A DNA stretch of 64,000 bases, taken from a bacterium. Its GTDB lineage: Bacteria > Actinomycetota > Acidimicrobiia > Acidimicrobiales > Ilumatobacteraceae. The translations under genes were made by a program, and so were the position numbers. The stretch is from positions 1-64,000 of the forward strand of contig JAPOKO010000001.1 of NCBI GenBank assembly GCA_029977615.1. The letters are read 5' to 3'. The notes below the pieces were generated by a model. It searched no databases, was not told the DNA's origin, and saw only the letters and a list, made by a program, of their open reading frames with translations. The first letter of the stretch is position 1, and each line of letters starts with the position of its first letter. Shown here one piece after another: positions 1 through 10,512 of the stretch.

Positions 1-878
1 AGGCACAGTGAACGGCGTTCGTTCATCTGCGACAAGGTTGTTGAACCAACAGGGTCTGCATCGGTGATCGTAAAAAATGGTGAAAGCGCAGCAGCCAATT
101 CCTTGTAGGTGATGCCTTCGTACAAGCGATGAATGGCGGCGACGCTGAGTTGTTCGTCAATAAGTTCATTGACATACGTCATGGTGAGTTCTGCGCCGGA
201 GGACTTGCTATTTAGGCGTTCGCGCGTTTCGTCGCGGTAGGTACGACTGATGGCGTAGCGATGGTGCCCGTCGGCTATGACAACGGGGTGGCCCGAGATA
301 GCCGAAGAAATGGCTGCGATACGAGCGTCGTCGGTTACTCGCTCAACGCTATGAGTTACTCCAAGGTCATCAATAAGGCCGCCTACAACTTCACCGGGTT
401 CGGTAAGCAACTTCGACAAACCATTGGCAAGTGAGAGCCCCCACACAGGGGACAAGTTGGCGTCTGTCGCTCGGGTGAGTTCAAGTCGATCCGTTTTTGC
501 CTTCGGGGTGGTGCGTTCATGTGGCAGTACACCACCAGCGCCTTCGTCAACTACCTCTAGAGCTCCGATAACTCCCACAACATTGCGTGGTTTGCCTGTT
601 GGGTCGGTGAACTTCATGCGATACAGGGTGAACGACGGAACATCGTCGCGCACAAAAACGCCGTTGCCAATCCAATGGGTCAGTAACGATGCAGCATGTT
701 CGTAGGCACTTCCAGATGGCGCCAATGGCATGTCAATGTGAACGATGTTGTTCTCATGCTTATTTGCCAAAGCCAAGCGATCGGTTTCTGAGAGTACGTC
801 ATACGGTGGTGAACAGACTTCACGTAGTTCAATATTGCTCCCATAACGGAGCGCCTGAAAGGGTTCAAAACGAGGCAC
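1..878 (-). CDS. DUF1015 family protein (3' end outside window)
   Basis: About 292 codons of an open frame run from a GTG at 878 off the left edge. The N-terminus carries PFQALRYG (residues 6-13) and CSPPYD (22-27), and ADGHHRY lies near residue 205; these are hallmarks of the DUF1015 family. Members are cytosolic and their biochemical role is not established; some carry a SerR-like annotation. The start is fixed by the family's conserved N-terminus and leaves only 9 bp to the divergent HAD gene at 888. No Shine-Dalgarno site fits in that gap, which favours a leaderless start. Family assignment is secure, function is not. Confidence 0.85.
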   Translation of the reverse strand, partial: MPRFEPFQALRYGSNIELREVCSPPYDVLSETDRLALANKHENNIVHIDMPLAPSGSAYEHAASLLTHWIGNGVFVRDDVPSFTLYRMKFTDPTGKPRNVVGVIGALEVVDEGAGGVLPHERTTPKAKTDRLELTRATDANLSPVWGLSLANGLSKLLTEPGEVVGGLIDDLGVTHSVERVTDDARIAAISSAISGHPVVIADGHHRYAISRTYRDETRERLNSKSSGAELTMTYVNELIDEQLSVAAIHRLYEGITYKELAAALSPFFTITDADPVGSTTLSQMNERRSLC

Positions 879-881
879 AAT
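876..881 (+). promoter_or_regulatory. -10-like CACAAT for HAD gene
   Basis: CACAAT matches TATAAT at four of six positions and lies exactly 6 nt before the GTG at 888. It overlaps the start codon of the divergent DUF1015 gene. Leaderless promoter inferred from position. Confidence 0.4.
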
Positions 882-884
882 TAC

Positions 885-890
885 AGTGTG
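885..890 (-). promoter_or_regulatory. -10-like CACACT for DUF1015 gene
   Basis: On the minus strand CACACT lies exactly 6 nt before the GTG at 878 and overlaps the GTG of the HAD gene (888-890). The hexamer is weak; the call rests on the spacing seen throughout the window. Confidence 0.35.
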
Positions 891-1685
891 CCATTGAAGC
901 CAGCAATTTTGTGCGATCTAGATGGAGTTGTTTGGCTCATGCACAAGCCGATCTCAGGTTCAGTCGATGCAATTCACAGATTGAGGGAATCCGGTCATCG
1001 AGTTTTGTTTGTGACCAACAATTCGTACGCTTCGGCAACAGAACAGGCAACTGTTCTGGAGAACATCGGAATTCCAGCTATTGGTCAAGTTGTTACAGCA
1101 TCACAATCAGCAGGAGCTCTGTTGAAGTCTGGAGAGCGCGTGTTGACGTGTGGTGGTCCTGGGGTAATGCAGGCCATATCAGATGCTGGTGCAATCCTCG
1201 TTGGCAGGTCGGATGATCCTGAGTTGCCAATAGATATTGAAGTTGACACAGTGGTAGTGGCATTTCATCGGACGTTCGATTTTGCAGGTTTGACGCGTTT
1301 GTCGGCATCAATCCGAAACGGTGCGCGATTCATCGCTACTAATGATGACGCCACATATCCGACGCCAAATGGAGTTATCCCAGGTGGTGGCGCAATTGTT
1401 GCTGCAGTCGCAACAGCCAGTGGTGTACAACCAGTGGTTGCTGGAAAGCCGTACGCGCCTATGGCAAATCTGGTGCGCAGTGTGCTTGGCGTGAACGATT
1501 TGTCGGATTCGTGGATGGTGGGAGATCGAGTGTCAACAGATGGCGCTTTTGCTCAGACCCTCGGTTGTCACTTCGCGCACGTACGAAGTGGCGTGGCTCA
1601 TACACAAGATGAATTACAAAATGTTGATTTTGAGGGAAGTGACTTGGCTGCTTTCGCCGACTTCATTATTGAGAAGTATCGCTAG
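888..1685 (+). CDS. HAD-superfamily (IIA) phosphatase, NagD-like
   Basis: A 265-residue cytosolic HAD hydrolase. Motif I is CDLDGVVW (D10, D12), motif II is TNNS (43-46), GKPYAPM lies near 187 and the acid motif VGDRVSTD near 211. These are typical of subclass IIA phosphatases acting on small phosphorylated metabolites such as phosphoglycolate, pNPP or NMP; the substrate cannot be read from sequence. I chose GTG 888, which has a -10-like hexamer 6 nt upstream. A TTG at 894 is also in frame and lies 6 nt after TACAGT. tlyA follows after 3 nt, so the two are probably co-transcribed. Confidence 0.88.
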   Translation: MPLKPAILCDLDGVVWLMHKPISGSVDAIHRLRESGHRVLFVTNNSYASATEQATVLENIGIPAIGQVVTASQSAGALLKSGERVLTCGGPGVMQAISDAGAILVGRSDDPELPIDIEVDTVVVAFHRTFDFAGLTRLSASIRNGARFIATNDDATYPTPNGVIPGGGAIVAAVATASGVQPVVAGKPYAPMANLVRSVLGVNDLSDSWMVGDRVSTDGAFAQTLGCHFAHVRSGVAHTQDELQNVDFEGSDLAAFADFIIEKYR

Positions 1686-1688
1686 AGC

Positions 1689-2450
1689 GTGAGTACTCGC
1701 AGAATTCGTGTCGATGCCGCGCTTGTTCAGCGTGGACTTGCTGAAAGTGCCGATGCAGCGCGAGCGCTAATTGATGAAGGCGTGGTACTTGCCAATGGCT
1801 CTGTGGTGATGACACATAGCCGACAGGTGGCACCTTCGGATGAGCTCTTAGTGAAACCGGTTGATCAATTCGTGTCGCGTGGCGGGATCAAGTTGGACGC
1901 TGCGCTTACTGCTTTCAGTATTGATGTCAGTAATCAACGCGCGCTTGATGCTGGAGCTTCTACGGGTGGTTTCACTGACTGTCTTCTGCAGCGCGGGGCA
2001 AGTGAAGTGATTGCTATTGATGTGGGCAAGTCTCAGATGCATGAACGAATTGCAACGAATAGTCGCGTGATTGTTATTGATTCGTTCAATGTGCGTCAAC
2101 TTACAGATGACATTCAGCATTTACCACATGCATTGCGAAGCGAGTTCGATCTTGTTGTTGCTGACCTATCGTTCATTTCCTTGAAATCTGTAAGTCAAGC
2201 GCTTACTGCGCGACTGTCGCTTTCGGGCAGCCTGGTGGTCTTGGTGAAACCCCAATTTGAGGCAACCAAACTTGAGGTTGACAAGAGTCAAGGGGTTATT
2301 GCCGACCAAGCAATTCGTGACCGAGTAATTGGGGAAGTAAACGAATCCTTTGCGCGACAAGGGTGGATGGCGCGCGGATGCATCGAATCTCCAATTCACG
2401 GTGCCGAGGGCAACGTTGAATATTTAGTCTGGTATAGGTTTAAGGCGTGA
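1689..2450 (+). CDS. tlyA: TlyA family rRNA 2'-O-methyltransferase
   Basis: A 253-residue protein with an N-terminal S4 RNA-binding domain (about 4-65) and an FtsJ-like Rossmann methyltransferase domain. Visible motifs are SRGGIKL (63-69), the SAM-binding DAGASTGGF (87-95), ADLSF near 155 and LVKPQFE near 187. TlyA methylates cytidine 2'-OH in 16S and 23S rRNA in mycobacteria and sets capreomycin sensitivity; older databases call it hemolysin. Length and domain order are normal. It sits 3 nt after the HAD gene and 22 nt before nadK, matching the conserved actinobacterial tlyA-nadK-recN order. Confidence 0.93.
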   Translation: MSTRRIRVDAALVQRGLAESADAARALIDEGVVLANGSVVMTHSRQVAPSDELLVKPVDQFVSRGGIKLDAALTAFSIDVSNQRALDAGASTGGFTDCLLQRGASEVIAIDVGKSQMHERIATNSRVIVIDSFNVRQLTDDIQHLPHALRSEFDLVVADLSFISLKSVSQALTARLSLSGSLVVLVKPQFEATKLEVDKSQGVIADQAIRDRVIGEVNESFARQGWMARGCIESPIHGAEGNVEYLVWYRFKA

Positions 2451-2472
2451 TCATGTGGGATTCGAGTAGGTA

Positions 2473-3339
2473 ATGGCGAACGTTTTTGTTGTCGCCCATC
2501 ATTCGCGCACCGAAATACCGGTCCTGCTCGCCGATCTTCGCCTGTGGGCAAACCAACGCGGTCACGAATTGTGGATGAATGATTTCGATGCTCAAGCTCT
2601 GAACTGTTCAGAACTTGCTAATCCTCGTCATGCGATGGACGCCGATCTAGTTGTCAGCCTTGGAGGCGATGGAACGGTGCTCCGCGCCGTGCACATGCTT
2701 GATGGCGCGCCGGTGCCAATTCTTGGCGTAAATGTAGGAACGCTCGGGTACCTCACTGAAATCGATCCTGAAGAATTAATTGATGCATTGAACAAGTGGG
2801 AATCTGGCGTATCAGGAACTGACTATGTCATTGACGCTCGCATGATGTTGAGTGTCACGTTGCATAAGGCAGATCGCTCTGCTTCAGTTTCATATCGTGC
2901 ACTGAACGAAGCTGTGCTTGAAAAGCATCAATCAGGTCACACCATTTGGTTGGACTTGGTGATCAATGGACAAGACTTCGCCCGTTATTCGGCGGATGGA
3001 CTCATTGTGTCTACGCCAACAGGAAGTACCGCATATTCGATGAGTGCGCGAGGCCCAGTGGTTTCGCCGCGCCATCGCGCGTTATTGATTACGCCGGTAT
3101 CTCCCCACATGTTGTTTGATCGATCACTCGTCCTCGACCCACATGAGTCGGTACACATCAAAGTTGTGGGAACTCGTCCTGTTGATTTAGCGATTGATGG
3201 TCGTGGGGTAGCGAGCCTCACGCAAGACGACTTAGTGGTGTATGCGCCAGATACCTGTCAGGCAATTTTTATCCGGTTGTTTAAGGAGCCGAAGTTTCAC
3301 CAGATCGTGCGGGCGAAGTTTGGTTTGGGAGACGAATAG
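2473..3339 (+). CDS. nadK: NAD kinase
   Basis: A 288-residue ATP/polyphosphate-dependent NAD kinase making NADP from NAD. GGDGT is at 64-68, GVNVGTLGYL near 91, an NE(A) motif follows, and TPTGSTAYS near 181-189 is the family signature of the beta-sandwich domain. It starts at an ATG 22 nt after tlyA, with only a poor Shine-Dalgarno candidate (GAGTAGG). The stop TAG overlaps the recN GTG by one base (TAGTG), so translational coupling is likely. Confidence 0.95.
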   Translation: MANVFVVAHHSRTEIPVLLADLRLWANQRGHELWMNDFDAQALNCSELANPRHAMDADLVVSLGGDGTVLRAVHMLDGAPVPILGVNVGTLGYLTEIDPEELIDALNKWESGVSGTDYVIDARMMLSVTLHKADRSASVSYRALNEAVLEKHQSGHTIWLDLVINGQDFARYSADGLIVSTPTGSTAYSMSARGPVVSPRHRALLITPVSPHMLFDRSLVLDPHESVHIKVVGTRPVDLAIDGRGVASLTQDDLVVYAPDTCQAIFIRLFKEPKFHQIVRAKFGLGDE

Positions 3340-4955
3340 TGCTCACCGAGCTACATATTGAAAATTTAGGAGTGATCGACACACTCGACTTGCAGTTGTC
3401 GAAAGGTCTGGTAGCGCTCACTGGTGAAACTGGTGCTGGTAAGACCATGATTGTTGAGGCGATCAACCTCTTGGTGGGCGGTAGAGCCGATGCCGGAATG
3501 GTTCGACCAGGAGCTACTGAAGCGCGCGTTGAAGGCCGATTCGTGTTTGGCGATGAGGAAGTTATTTTGTGCCGAACAATTCCACTTGATGGACGTTCGC
3601 GCGCTTATGTGAACGGACGATTAGCAACAGTTGGTCAGTTGGCAGAACACGGACTTGATCTGGTTGACATGCATGGTCAACATGCTCATCAGAGTTTGCT
3701 TGGAGCAAAGGCGCAACGCGAAGCTCTTGATGCGTACGCCAAGGTGGATCTTGAACCGCTCCGAAACGCTCGTGCAGCAGTAACAGAAATTGATGCCGCG
3801 CTAGCGACGTTAGGTGGCGACGACCGAATGCGTGCGCGCGAGATTGACTTGTTGCGTTTTCAGGTAAACGAAATCATTGAAGCGGCTTTACAGGGTGCTG
3901 ATGAAGACGAGCAACTGTCGCGTGAGGAAGATGTGCTTGCAGACGCAGTGAACTATCGCGAGGCGCTGTGGAAAGCAGTTGCGTCGTTGTCGGAGGAGTC
4001 CGGAGCCACCGACAACCTGGGTAGTGCAGTTTCAGCGCTGAGCAACAAGGAACCATTCGCCGGTTTCGTGTCACGGTTAAAAGCATTGCAAAGTGAGCTT
4101 GAAGATATTTCTGCAGACATTCGAGACGAAGCTGATTCAATTGAAGAAAACCCGTCACGTCTCGATGAGGTCCGTCAGCGCAGACAGCTCCTGGTCGATT
4201 TGAGGCGTAAGTATGGCGACTCGCTCCAGGAAGTTATTGCCTATGGAGATGAAAGCGCAGCGCGGCTAGCAGAACTTGAGTCCTTTGAAGCACGTGCAGC
4301 AACCCTCGATCAGGAACGAGCAGCAGCGGTGCGCAAACTAGAAGCCGCTCAAGCAGTTGTTGGTAAGGCTCGTCGAGACGGTGCTGCACCATTGGCACAA
4401 GAAGTGCAGAAAAACCTCCGCACATTGGCGATGGCTCATGCGGTGATTGATGTTTCGGTGGGGCAAGACCCGGGCGACGACGTGGTTTTCCTATTGGCGG
4501 CAAACCCTGGCTCCCCGGTCATGCCATTGACCAAGGTTGCTTCGGGTGGCGAACTTGCTCGCACCATGTTGGCGCTGCGTTTGGTTCTGTCAACTGGACC
4601 AAACACGCTGGTATTCGACGAAGTCGATGCTGGAATCGGTGGGGAAGCCGCGGTGGCCGTTGCCCAAGCACTTGCGTTACTTGGCAAGCGCCACCAAGTT
4701 CTGGTGGTAACTCACTTGCCTCAAGTTGCCGCAGCAAGTCATGCTCATATTCAGGTGTCTAAGTCAGTGCGCAACGGTAAGACGTATGCCCAGGCCGCAA
4801 TGTTGGGCGAGGAAGAACGCGTCGCTGAGATCGCCCGAATGCTCTCAGGTGGAGTTGCCGAGGCAACGGCGCTCGAACATGCTCGTGAATTGTTACGGGA
4901 TAGTCATAAATCTGATGCCAGCAGTCAGACCACCCCGAAGCGTTCTCGGCGGTAG
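3339..4955 (+). CDS. recN: DNA repair ATPase RecN
   Basis: A 538-residue SMC-like protein of double-strand-break repair. Walker A GETGAGKT is at 29-36, the middle third is coiled coil (rich in Glu, Ala, Leu and Arg), the ABC signature SGGELARTML lies near 402 and Walker B VFDEVDAGIGG near 423. Length is normal for RecN. The GTG start overlaps the nadK stop by 1 nt. It ends 80 nt before pyrG, after which a new leader with hairpin begins. Confidence 0.94.
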   Translation: MLTELHIENLGVIDTLDLQLSKGLVALTGETGAGKTMIVEAINLLVGGRADAGMVRPGATEARVEGRFVFGDEEVILCRTIPLDGRSRAYVNGRLATVGQLAEHGLDLVDMHGQHAHQSLLGAKAQREALDAYAKVDLEPLRNARAAVTEIDAALATLGGDDRMRAREIDLLRFQVNEIIEAALQGADEDEQLSREEDVLADAVNYREALWKAVASLSEESGATDNLGSAVSALSNKEPFAGFVSRLKALQSELEDISADIRDEADSIEENPSRLDEVRQRRQLLVDLRRKYGDSLQEVIAYGDESAARLAELESFEARAATLDQERAAAVRKLEAAQAVVGKARRDGAAPLAQEVQKNLRTLAMAHAVIDVSVGQDPGDDVVFLLAANPGSPVMPLTKVASGGELARTMLALRLVLSTGPNTLVFDEVDAGIGGEAAVAVAQALALLGKRHQVLVVTHLPQVAAASHAHIQVSKSVRNGKTYAQAAMLGEEERVAEIARMLSGGVAEATALEHARELLRDSHKSDASSQTTPKRSRR

Positions 4956-4972
4956 ACCTCGACAGGTTATGC

Positions 4973-4993
4973 TTATCTCCCGTCGTGAGATAA
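4973..4993 (+). promoter_or_regulatory. Hairpin in the pyrG leader region
   Basis: TTATCTC (4973-4979) and GAGATAA (4987-4993) form a 7-bp perfect inverted repeat around a 7-nt loop, 42 nt before the pyrG ATG. No U-tract follows, so it is unlikely to be an intrinsic terminator. It could be an operator or an mRNA structure. Confidence 0.35.
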
Positions 4994-6691
<1,698 letters not shown>

Positions 6692-6701
6692 CGAGTTGCC
6701 A

Positions 6702-7637
6702 ATGTCGTCGCTGACATACAGCGAGCGTTTTCTTACCTGGATGACCATTGAGCAGGGAAGGTCGCCGCGCACCATAGAGGCATATCGTCGGGATCTTCTG
6801 CGTTACGAGTCTTTTCTGGCAACGCAACACTGCGATGTGATTTCTGCGCAGTCGCCAGTAATTGAGCGATTCATCGCCTCGCTTCGTGCGGAGGGCAAAG
6901 CTGCAAAGAGCGTCGCCCGAATGTATGCCGCGGTACGAATGATGCATCGATATCTCGTGGAGGAGCGACTGCGACCAGATAATCCAACTTCGGGGGTTGA
7001 TGGGGTGAAAGTGCCGAGCGGTATTCCAAAAGCCCTCAGTGAAGACGAGGTGGCGCGAATTTTGGCAGCAGTAACGGGCGTGGATTCATATGCACTGCGT
7101 GACCGCGCGTTGCTTGAGTTTCTGTATGCAACTGGAGCCCGTATTTCGGAGGCTTGTGGACTCTCACTTTCAGATTTGGATATGGAGTCTCAGCTGGTGC
7201 GACTGTTCGGTAAGGGTTCAAAAGAGCGAATAGTGCCCTTTGGTAACCATGCAAAAGCGGCTTTAGAGGAATGGCTTGGGTCTGGTGGACGAGCGATGTT
7301 GGTACCCGAGCAATGGTCTAAGCGGGATCATGCTGATGCCGTATTTCTTGGTTCGCGCGGCACGCGACTGAGTCGTCAAGCTGCGTGGGGGATTGTACGT
7401 AAGTACGCCCAGATTGCAGAGGTGGGTGATGAAATCTCTCCTCATGTGCTGCGCCATTCATGTGCAACGCATATGTTGATTCATGGTGCCGATCTTCGCA
7501 TTGTGCAAGAGTTACTCGGCCACGCATCGGTAAGCACTACTCAGGTGTATACGCGAGTTGATAATGAAGTGTTGTTCGACATGTATAAGGAATCCCACCC
7601 GCGAGCCCGCATCGGCTTCTCGGGAGCCAAGGCATGA
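6702..7637 (+). CDS. xerD: Tyrosine recombinase XerD
   Basis: A 311-residue site-specific recombinase of the XerC/XerD type that resolves chromosome dimers at dif. It has an N-terminal SAM-like core-binding domain (SPRTIEAYRRDL near 20) and a C-terminal catalytic domain with Arg in ATGARISEACGL, HVLRHSCATHML (HxxR), LLGHASVSTTQVYT (His and nucleophile Tyr). I chose ATG 6702, since earlier in-frame codons lie inside pyrG and lack family similarity. Its place between pyrG and scpA matches mycobacterial XerD, which argues against a phage integrase. It overlaps the next gene by ATGA. Confidence 0.92.
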   Translation: MSSLTYSERFLTWMTIEQGRSPRTIEAYRRDLLRYESFLATQHCDVISAQSPVIERFIASLRAEGKAAKSVARMYAAVRMMHRYLVEERLRPDNPTSGVDGVKVPSGIPKALSEDEVARILAAVTGVDSYALRDRALLEFLYATGARISEACGLSLSDLDMESQLVRLFGKGSKERIVPFGNHAKAALEEWLGSGGRAMLVPEQWSKRDHADAVFLGSRGTRLSRQAAWGIVRKYAQIAEVGDEISPHVLRHSCATHMLIHGADLRIVQELLGHASVSTTQVYTRVDNEVLFDMYKESHPRARIGFSGAKA

Positions 7638-8080
7638 AACACTTTGTGCACCTCGTAAAGCGATTCCTATCCTCATGGTCACGCAACGACATCACCGCAG
7701 ACGAACTGAATATGGTTGAATCAACGCTCTCTGCAAGTGAATTCAATTTATGGAATCAATTCAGCATTGCCGACCGTCGTCACAGTGTTGAAGTTGCGCA
7801 AAGATTTGCGTTGTTACTTCCGGAAGCCTCCCGTGAAATTAGGGCTGGGGTGCTATTGCACGACATTGGAAAAATTCAAAGCAATTTGTCAACGCCGATG
7901 CGCGTGGCTGCAACCGTGATAGGGCCTCGAACAATGCGATTTGCGCAATATCACCAACATGAAGAAATTGGAATCACCATGCTTCGCCACGCAGGATCTC
8001 ACGCTGATGTGATTTCAGTACTAGATCAAACTTGTACTCCAGAAGTGGCCGCAGCGTTTCACTCAGCCGACAATATTTAG
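7634..8080 (+). CDS. HD-domain phosphohydrolase-like protein
   Basis: A 148-residue protein with an HD metal-dependent phosphohydrolase core: RRHSVEVA near 50 (first His), GVLLHDIGK near 77 (His-Asp) and a downstream HQHEEIG. Many such proteins hydrolyse nucleotides or cyclic dinucleotides, but no substrate can be inferred. The ATG overlaps the xerD stop (ATGA), so expression is probably coupled. The last four bases (TTAG) are shared with the stop codon of trpS on the other strand. Confidence 0.8.
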   Translation: MKHFVHLVKRFLSSWSRNDITADELNMVESTLSASEFNLWNQFSIADRRHSVEVAQRFALLLPEASREIRAGVLLHDIGKIQSNLSTPMRVAATVIGPRTMRFAQYHQHEEIGITMLRHAGSHADVISVLDQTCTPEVAAAFHSADNI

Positions 8081-9063
8081 CGCGGGAGAAGCCCAATTGC
8101 GGTATTTGCACGTGCAAGAGTTGCTTGGGCGACAGCACCTGCTTTCTCGGCGCCAATGCGCAAGAGACGACCGAGTTCGGCCTTGTCATTCATAAGTTCG
8201 GTGTAGCGCTGTTGAATTGGTGTGAGCATTGCAGCAACTGCGGCTCCACAGTCACTCTTTAGCGCACCATATTGCGTGTATTGATCGGCAAGCTGTTGGG
8301 GCGAGGTTCCCGTCACTGCACTCAAAATGTCAAGCAGATTCGCAATGCCTGGTTTAGTTTCACGGTCGTAGTGGACACTATTTTCAGAATCGGTAACGGC
8401 TCGCTTGAACTTTTTCTCAATTGCTGCCGGCGCGTCAAGCAAGTAGACACATCCCGCATCCGTTTCCGACGACTTGGACATTTTTGCTGTTGGATCGAGT
8501 AAGTCCATAACACGAGCACCTGCAGGAGGGGTGACTGCCTTTGGCAATACGAATGTGTCTCCAAAGCGATGATTGAAACGAACGGCAATGTCTCTGGTGA
8601 TTTCAATGTGCTGACGTTGATCGTCTCCAACGGGCACCTCCGCTGCGTCGTACAACAAGATGTCGGCGGCTTGTAGTGCCGGATAGGTGAAAAGCCCGGC
8701 TGAGACAAAGTCGGCTTCGCGTTTCGCTGATTTGTCCTTGAACTGCGTCATTCTGCTCAACTCGCCGAAACTCACCGTGCATTCCATAATCCATCCCAAT
8801 TGCGAATGCTCGGGGACATGTGATTGAACGAACACTGTTGCGACTTGCGGATCTAAACCGACTGCGAAAAGCATTGCCGCAAGCTCCACAGTGTTTTTGC
8901 CGAGCACACCTGGCTTATCGGTGATGGTGAGGGCATGCAGATCGACGATGCCATGGAACACGTCGTTGTGGTGTTGTCCCGAGACCCAGTTGCGGAGAGC
9001 ACCAAGATAGTTGCCTAGGTGAACATCGCCTGTCGGCTGAATGCAAGAAAGTACGCGAGCCAC
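8077..9063 (-). CDS. trpS: Tryptophanyl-tRNA synthetase
   Basis: A 328-residue class I aminoacyl-tRNA synthetase charging tRNA-Trp. The HIGH-equivalent is GDVHLGNYLGAL (about 13-24) and the KMSKS loop is AKMSKSSETD near 190. Length is normal. GTG at 9063 is the only sensible start and has TAGCGT exactly 6 nt upstream. It is transcribed divergently from scpA and is monocistronic, meeting the HD gene tail to tail. Confidence 0.96.
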   Translation of the reverse strand: MARVLSCIQPTGDVHLGNYLGALRNWVSGQHHNDVFHGIVDLHALTITDKPGVLGKNTVELAAMLFAVGLDPQVATVFVQSHVPEHSQLGWIMECTVSFGELSRMTQFKDKSAKREADFVSAGLFTYPALQAADILLYDAAEVPVGDDQRQHIEITRDIAVRFNHRFGDTFVLPKAVTPPAGARVMDLLDPTAKMSKSSETDAGCVYLLDAPAAIEKKFKRAVTDSENSVHYDRETKPGIANLLDILSAVTGTSPQQLADQYTQYGALKSDCGAAVAAMLTPIQQRYTELMNDKAELGRLLRIGAEKAGAVAQATLARANTAIGLLPR

Positions 9064-9069
9064 GGTGCA

Positions 9070-9075
9070 ACGCTA
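9070..9075 (-). promoter_or_regulatory. -10 TAGCGT of trpS
   Basis: TAGCGT lies 6 nt before the GTG start of trpS, fitting leaderless transcription. Confidence 0.6.
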
Positions 9076-9119
9076 GTGCAAGTGACTCAACGGGCTCAGG
9101 ACATTTCGGCTCGGTGAAC

Positions 9120-9125
9120 TATTCT
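9120..9125 (+). promoter_or_regulatory. -10 TATTCT of scpA
   Basis: TATTCT lies 6 nt before ATG 9132. It supports that ATG over the in-frame GTG at 9114, which would sit upstream of the box. Confidence 0.6.
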
Positions 9126-9131
9126 CTAGCT

Positions 9132-9911
9132 ATGGCTTATGAGGTAGCGACCCCGGTTTATGACGGCCCATTTGACCTTCTGTTGCACCTCATTTTGAAA
9201 GAAGAAGTAGACATCCACGAGGTTTCGCTGACCCGCATCGTTGAGGCATATCTTGAAGAGATTCAGCGTATGCAGATGCTGGACCTCGATGTCGCAACGG
9301 AGTTTTTGCTCATCGCTTCAACGCTGGTCGAACTCAAAACTCGACGTTTGCTTCCTGGCCGCGAAGACATGGATCTGGACGAAGAGTTAGCCCTGTGGTC
9401 AGAGCGCGACCTTCTGTTGTCCCGTCTGCTTGATTGCAAGACATTTAAAGATGTTGCTGCGGTGTTTAGTCAGTTAACAGAACGAGCAAGTTTGAGTTTT
9501 CCTCGCCGCTCTGGACCAGACGAGCGTTTCGCCGATTTGCTTCCCGACATGCTTGATGGAGTGACTCCAGCGCGTTTGCAGCGTGCGTACTTGCGTGTAA
9601 CGCAACCGAAACCACCAACATCAATCGATCTGTTCCACGTAGCTCCTATTCGCGCAAGCGTCGCTGATGCGCTTATGGAAATGCTTGAAACACTTCCAAA
9701 GTTGGGGAAGGTGACATTTCGGCAAATCACCGAAGCAATTCATGATCGCATTGAGGTCGTGGTGCGGTTCCTCGCAATTCTCGAGTTGTACAAGCAAGGG
9801 CGCGTAACGCTTGAACAATCAGATCGTTTCGGGGACATTGAGGTGCAATGGACGGCAGGGGATGACACAGGATTCGTCGCTGCTCTACAGATTGATGATT
9901 ACGAAGGATGA
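9132..9911 (+). CDS. scpA: Segregation and condensation protein A
   Basis: A 259-residue kleisin that, with ScpB and SMC, forms the bacterial condensin for chromosome segregation. The N-terminal helical domain has YDGPFDLLLHLILKEEVDI (about 8-26). LVELKTRRLLP near 67 and a C-terminal winged helix (VTFRQITEAI, then VVVRFLAILELYKQGRV) are typical of ScpA. The start is ATG 9132, leaderless. scpB follows after 13 nt. Confidence 0.94.
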   Translation: MAYEVATPVYDGPFDLLLHLILKEEVDIHEVSLTRIVEAYLEEIQRMQMLDLDVATEFLLIASTLVELKTRRLLPGREDMDLDEELALWSERDLLLSRLLDCKTFKDVAAVFSQLTERASLSFPRRSGPDERFADLLPDMLDGVTPARLQRAYLRVTQPKPPTSIDLFHVAPIRASVADALMEMLETLPKLGKVTFRQITEAIHDRIEVVVRFLAILELYKQGRVTLEQSDRFGDIEVQWTAGDDTGFVAALQIDDYEG

Positions 9912-9924
9912 CAAAGAGGAATTC

Positions 9925-10512
9925 ATGAGCGAAGAGAATATTTCAGCAGAATCGGTTCGGGCATTGGAAGCAATTCTGCTCGTAGCAATGGAGCCCGTCG
10001 ACCCAACTTTGCTGTCTCAACTTCTTGAAATTTCAGTTGCGTCAGTAGATGCGCTATGCGAACGTCTTGCAGCAGCATATGAAGAAGCCGGCCATGGTTT
10101 CCAATTGGTGAAGGTTGCCGGTGGTTACCGATTCCAGTCACATCACGATGTGGCTTCATACGTAGAACGTTTTGTGCTGGACAGCCAGCAGGCACGCATT
10201 TCATCTGCGGCGCTCGAGACACTTGCGATCATTGCTTACAAGCAACCAATTTCACGTGGACAAGTTGCCGCAATTCGAGGCGTAGATCCAGACGCGGTAA
10301 TGCGAACATTGCAAGCACGCGGCTACATCACTGAAACTTCGCGTGATGATGGTCCAGGTCAAGCAGTCTTGTTTGGAACAACCTCGCTATTTCTTGAGCG
10401 ACTAGGTATTGAGTCGTTGTCGGCTCTGCCACCAATTGCCGATTTTGTTCCGGATGCCGCAGTTGTTGAGGCGCTTGAACAAGGTCTGCGAATTGCGCCA
10501 CCTGCTCAATGA
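9925..10512 (+). CDS. scpB: Segregation and condensation protein B
   Basis: A 195-residue partner of ScpA. Two winged-helix domains are visible: the first includes LEAILLVAMEPVD (about 11-23), the second LETLAIIAYKQPISRGQVAAIRG with G-Y-I-T-E near 135. I chose ATG 9925 because a Shine-Dalgarno site (AAAGAGGA) lies 5 nt upstream and ScpA ends at 9911. The stop overlaps the rluB start by ATGA. Confidence 0.94.
   Translation: MSEENISAESVRALEAILLVAMEPVDPTLLSQLLEISVASVDALCERLAAAYEEAGHGFQLVKVAGGYRFQSHHDVASYVERFVLDSQQARISSAALETLAIIAYKQPISRGQVAAIRGVDPDAVMRTLQARGYITETSRDDGPGQAVLFGTTSLFLERLGIESLSALPPIADFVPDAAVVEALEQGLRIAPPAQ

Noticed and set aside
689-1216. Plus-strand 175-codon frame overlapping the HAD gene
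   Set aside because: It is Cys/Arg/Ser-rich without family features and is out of frame with the well-supported HAD and DUF1015 genes.
6702-7637. Tyrosine recombinase as a sign of an integrated element
   Set aside because: It sits in the conserved pyrG-xerD-scpA order, is of XerD type, and no attachment repeats or phage genes are nearby.
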